From Actinomycetes bacterium (GTDB lineage: Bacteria; Actinomycetota; CADDZG01; JAHWKV01), in NCBI GenBank assembly GCA_029263035.1, contig JAJCYF010000030.1, positions 1 through 14,348 on the forward strand: a DNA stretch of 14,348 nucleotides, in the 5' to 3' direction. The translations under genes were made by a program, and so were the position numbers. The notes under the pieces were generated by a model. The model was not told where the DNA came from. It saw only the letters and a program-made list of their open reading frames with translations, and did no database searches. Positions 12,047 to 14,348 of the stretch are shown here, piece by piece. Position 1 is the stretch's first letter; every line of letters begins with the position of its first letter.

Positions 12047-14266
12047 GTGACCAAACGCTGGCAACCATCCCTGTGGGCCTCCCCCAAGCCGTTCGGCATA
12101 GGTGAGGGCCGACCCAACAACTACCTGGAGATTCTGAAGGCGGTCAAGGAGAACCGAAAGGAGCTTCCCTACGCCTGGCGGATCCTGAACCAGGGGGTCT
12201 GCGACGGATGCGCCTTGGGAACCAAGGGAATGCGCGACTGGACGGTGGACGAGGTCCACCTGTGCAACGTCCGGCTCCGCCTGCTGAGCCTGAACACCAT
12301 GGGCGCGCTGGACTCCGGGCTGCTGGAGGACGTGCGCCGGTTGGCCGGGCGCCGCAGCGCCGCCCTGCGCAACCTGGGCCGGCTGCCCTACCCGATGGCC
12401 CGCCGCAGGGGCGACCTCGGGTTCACCCGCATCACCTGGGATGAGGCGCTGGACCGCATCGCCGCCCGCGTCCGGGCCACCGAGCCGCAGCGCACCGCCT
12501 TCTACCTGACCTCCCGGGGGATGCCGAACGAGAGCTACTACGCCGCCGGCAAAGCGGTGCGGGCGATGGGGACCAACTCCATCGACAACGCCGCCCGGGT
12601 CTGCCACGCCCCGTCGACGCTGGCGCTGAAGGAAGGCCTGGGGGTGGGCGCCACCACCTGTTCGTACTCCGACTGGATCGGCTCCGACCTGGTGGTTTTC
12701 ATCGGCTCCAACCCGGCCAACAACCAGCCGGTGGCGATGAAGTACCTGTACCACGCCCGCAAAGAGGGGACCAAGGTGGTCTGCGTCAACCCCTACCGGG
12801 AGCCCGGGATGGAGCGGTACTGGGTCCCCAGCAATCCCGAGTCGGCGCTGTTTGGGACCAGGATCACCGACCGCTTCTTCCAAATCAACTCCGGCGGCGA
12901 CACCGGCTTTCTGAACGGGACCCTCAAGCACATGATCGAGGCGGGCCTGGTCGACCGGTCGTTCGTCGACGGGCACACCACCGGGTTCGATGAGCTGGCG
13001 GAGCAGCTGGCCGGCCAGCCGTGGGAGGAACTGGAGAGGCTGGCCGGCCTTCCCCGGGCCGAGATGCAGGCGTTCGCCGAGATGCTGGGCGCCGCCCGGA
13101 CCTGTGTCCTGGTGTGGAGCATGGGGGCGACCCAGCATGCCTACGGCGAGGACAACGTCCGGGCGATAGTGAACCTGGGCCTGGCGAAGGGGTTCGTGGG
13201 CCGGCCCGGATGCGGGCTGATGCCCATCCGGGGCCACTCGGGGGTCCAGGGCGGGGCGGAGATGGGGGCCTACTCGACCGTTTTCCCCGGCGGGGTGCCG
13301 GTCACGCGGGAGTCTGCGGCGGCCCTGGGCGAACAGTGGGGCGTGCCGGTCCCCTCCGCCCCCGGCCTGGTGGCGCCGGAGATGATCGACGCCGCCCACG
13401 CCGGCGACCTCGACGTGCTGTTCAGCGCCGGAGGCAACTTCCTGGAGGTGATGCCCGATCCCAGGTTCGTCGAGGAGGCTTTGGGCCGGGTGCCGCTGCG
13501 GGTCCACATGGATATCGTGGTGTCGACGCAGATGCTGGTCGATCCGGCGGAGGAGGTGATCCTGCTCCCGGCCGCCACCCGCTACGAGACCCCCGGAGGG
13601 GTCACCGAGACCTCGACCGAGCGGCGGATCATCTTCTCGCCCGAGGTCGAAGGCCGGCGGATAGACGAGGCCCGGGCCGAGTGGGAGGTGTTCCTGGACC
13701 TGGCCCGCCGGGTGGTCCCCGAACATGCGGCGGCGCTCACCTACTCCGGGACCCCGGCTCTGCGGGAGGAGATCGCCCGGGTGGTGCCGCTCTACGAAGG
13801 GATCCAGGACCTGCGGCAGGCGGGGGATTCGATCCAGTACGGAGGACCTCACCTGTGCGCCGGGTGGGAGTTTCCCACGCCGGACGGCAAGGCCAGTTTC
13901 TCCCCCGTTCCGCTGCCTTCGGTTGACGTCCCCGCAGGCTCGTTCATCTGCACCACCCGCCGGGGCAAGCAGTTCAACAGCATGGTCCACGAGGCGCGCG
14001 ACCCGTTAACCGGCGCCGGGCGCGAGGCTGTGTATATGAACGCACAGGATGCAGCCGTGATGGAACTGGGCGAAGGGGACCCGGTGGTGCTCACCAGCCC
14101 CACCGGCGAGTACGCCGGCCGGGTGTTCCTGTCGCAGGTGGCACCGGGCAACCTGCAGGTGCACTGGCCGGAGGGGTCGGTGCTGATCGATCGGGCCCAC
14201 CGGTCGAAGGAGTCCAAGATTCCCGACTACAACGCGGTGGTCACGCTGACCAGGGCGGCGCCGTGA
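12047..14266 (+). CDS. FdhF/YdeP family molybdopterin-dependent oxidoreductase
   Basis: A 739-residue protein from GTG 12047; an open frame back to 11843 would overlap the divergent Gly-rich gene by about 100 nt and encodes unrelated residues. E. coli YdeP (759 residues) and 'formate dehydrogenase alpha-like' proteins share its layout: an N-terminal Cys cluster (NQGVCDGCALG with Cys52/Cys55, and Cys73), WDEALDRIAARV, TSRGMPNESYY, the presumed Mo-ligand site NAARVCHAPST (Cys186), VVFIGSNPANNQPV, and GMERYWVPSNP. Also present are CVLVWSMGATQHAYGEDNVR, GLMPIRGHSGVQGG, and a C-terminal molybdopterin-dinucleotide-binding barrel (about 635-735). The metal ligand appears to be Cys, not selenocysteine. 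YdeP is linked to acid resistance, but the substrate of the family is unknown. A partial gene overlaps its end by 4 nt. Confidence 0.92.
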   Translation: MTKRWQPSLWASPKPFGIGEGRPNNYLEILKAVKENRKELPYAWRILNQGVCDGCALGTKGMRDWTVDEVHLCNVRLRLLSLNTMGALDSGLLEDVRRLAGRRSAALRNLGRLPYPMARRRGDLGFTRITWDEALDRIAARVRATEPQRTAFYLTSRGMPNESYYAAGKAVRAMGTNSIDNAARVCHAPSTLALKEGLGVGATTCSYSDWIGSDLVVFIGSNPANNQPVAMKYLYHARKEGTKVVCVNPYREPGMERYWVPSNPESALFGTRITDRFFQINSGGDTGFLNGTLKHMIEAGLVDRSFVDGHTTGFDELAEQLAGQPWEELERLAGLPRAEMQAFAEMLGAARTCVLVWSMGATQHAYGEDNVRAIVNLGLAKGFVGRPGCGLMPIRGHSGVQGGAEMGAYSTVFPGGVPVTRESAAALGEQWGVPVPSAPGLVAPEMIDAAHAGDLDVLFSAGGNFLEVMPDPRFVEEALGRVPLRVHMDIVVSTQMLVDPAEEVILLPAATRYETPGGVTETSTERRIIFSPEVEGRRIDEARAEWEVFLDLARRVVPEHAAALTYSGTPALREEIARVVPLYEGIQDLRQAGDSIQYGGPHLCAGWEFPTPDGKASFSPVPLPSVDVPAGSFICTTRRGKQFNSMVHEARDPLTGAGREAVYMNAQDAAVMELGEGDPVVLTSPTGEYAGRVFLSQVAPGNLQVHWPEGSVLIDRAHRSKESKIPDYNAVVTLTRAAP

Positions 14267-14348
14267 ACGACCGGCCGGCGGCCTCTAGGAACGGCGTGGT
14301 CCGGCAGTTCCGCCGTGAGGGGCTGGTGCGTCCCCGATCCGAGGTGCT
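14263..14348 (+). CDS. Partial gene, possibly fdhD (cut by window end)
   Basis: GTG 14263 overlaps the oxidoreductase stop (GTGA) and the frame is open to the window end, giving 28 full residues: MNDRPAASRNGVV, RQFRREGL, VRPRSEV. Coupled overlap with a molybdoenzyme gene argues for a real gene. The Arg-rich start ending in 'R.xSEV' resembles the N-terminus of FdhD, the sulfurtransferase that matures FdhF-type enzymes and often sits next to them. The diagnostic EEPL and CxxC motifs are beyond the window, so the product is a guess. A MobA-like gene is the main alternative. Confidence 0.5.
   Translation, partial: MNDRPAASRNGVVRQFRREGLVRPRSEV

Noticed and set aside
11999..13990. Long minus-strand open frame (663 codons) opposite the molybdoenzyme
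   Set aside because: The plus strand encodes a clearly recognisable YdeP/FdhF protein; the antisense product is a His/Gly/Pro-rich mirror with no motif.

Overview
The window is high-G+C, densely packed bacterial DNA. Actinobacterial-type signals suggest an Actinomycetota chromosome, possibly an uncultured lineage: frequent GTG/TTG starts, several apparently leaderless genes with a -10-like hexamer 6 nt before the start codon, a perfect CGAACATATGTTCG LexA (SOS) box, and a Phd/VapC pair. No rRNA, tRNA, CRISPR array, transposase or phage gene was seen. The lineage is inference; no marker gene fixes it.

Layout. (1) Positions 1-4779, plus strand, form one tight gene train: the 3' end of an NfeD protein, a slipin (SPFH protein), a CmpX/MscS-like membrane protein, a soluble MgtE_N-CBS protein, a full MgtE Mg2+ channel and a DUF1801 protein. 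Genes overlap by 4-11 nt or lie 2-12 nt apart. The theme is membrane-microdomain upkeep coupled to ion (Mg2+) homeostasis. (2) Positions 4769-5830, minus strand, hold a small DUF1508 (YegP-like) gene, a 12-bp-period repeat patch, and a Phd-family antitoxin/VapC toxin operon with GACCA repeats over its promoter. (3) Positions 5835-7643, minus, encode a secreted PQQ-type glucose/sorbosone dehydrogenase-like protein carrying five 40-residue FG-GAP-like repeats. (4) Positions 7811-8851, minus, encode a ribonucleotide reductase R2 subunit with class Ic hallmarks: Phe at the radical-Tyr site and Glu as first metal ligand. A 245-bp divergent control region separates it from (5) an unrecognised two-helix membrane protein (9097-9747, plus) whose promoter carries the LexA box. 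(6) Positions 9843-11947, minus, hold a tiny four-Cys (HiPIP-like) protein and, upstream, a two-gene unit for exported proteins: a Gly-rich, six-Cys protein and a membrane-anchored Pro-rich/Ig-like protein. (7) Positions 12047-14348, plus, hold a YdeP/FdhF-type molybdopterin oxidoreductase overlapping by 4 nt the start of a gene cut by the window end, plausibly fdhD.

The best leads are the class Ic R2 lying divergent to an SOS-controlled membrane protein of unknown function, the TM-less MgtE paralogue fused by overlap to mgtE, and the Gly-rich/Ig-like surface protein pair. No obviously new multi-gene defence or mobile system could be demonstrated from sequence reading alone. There is no gene-free stretch longer than about 250 bases.
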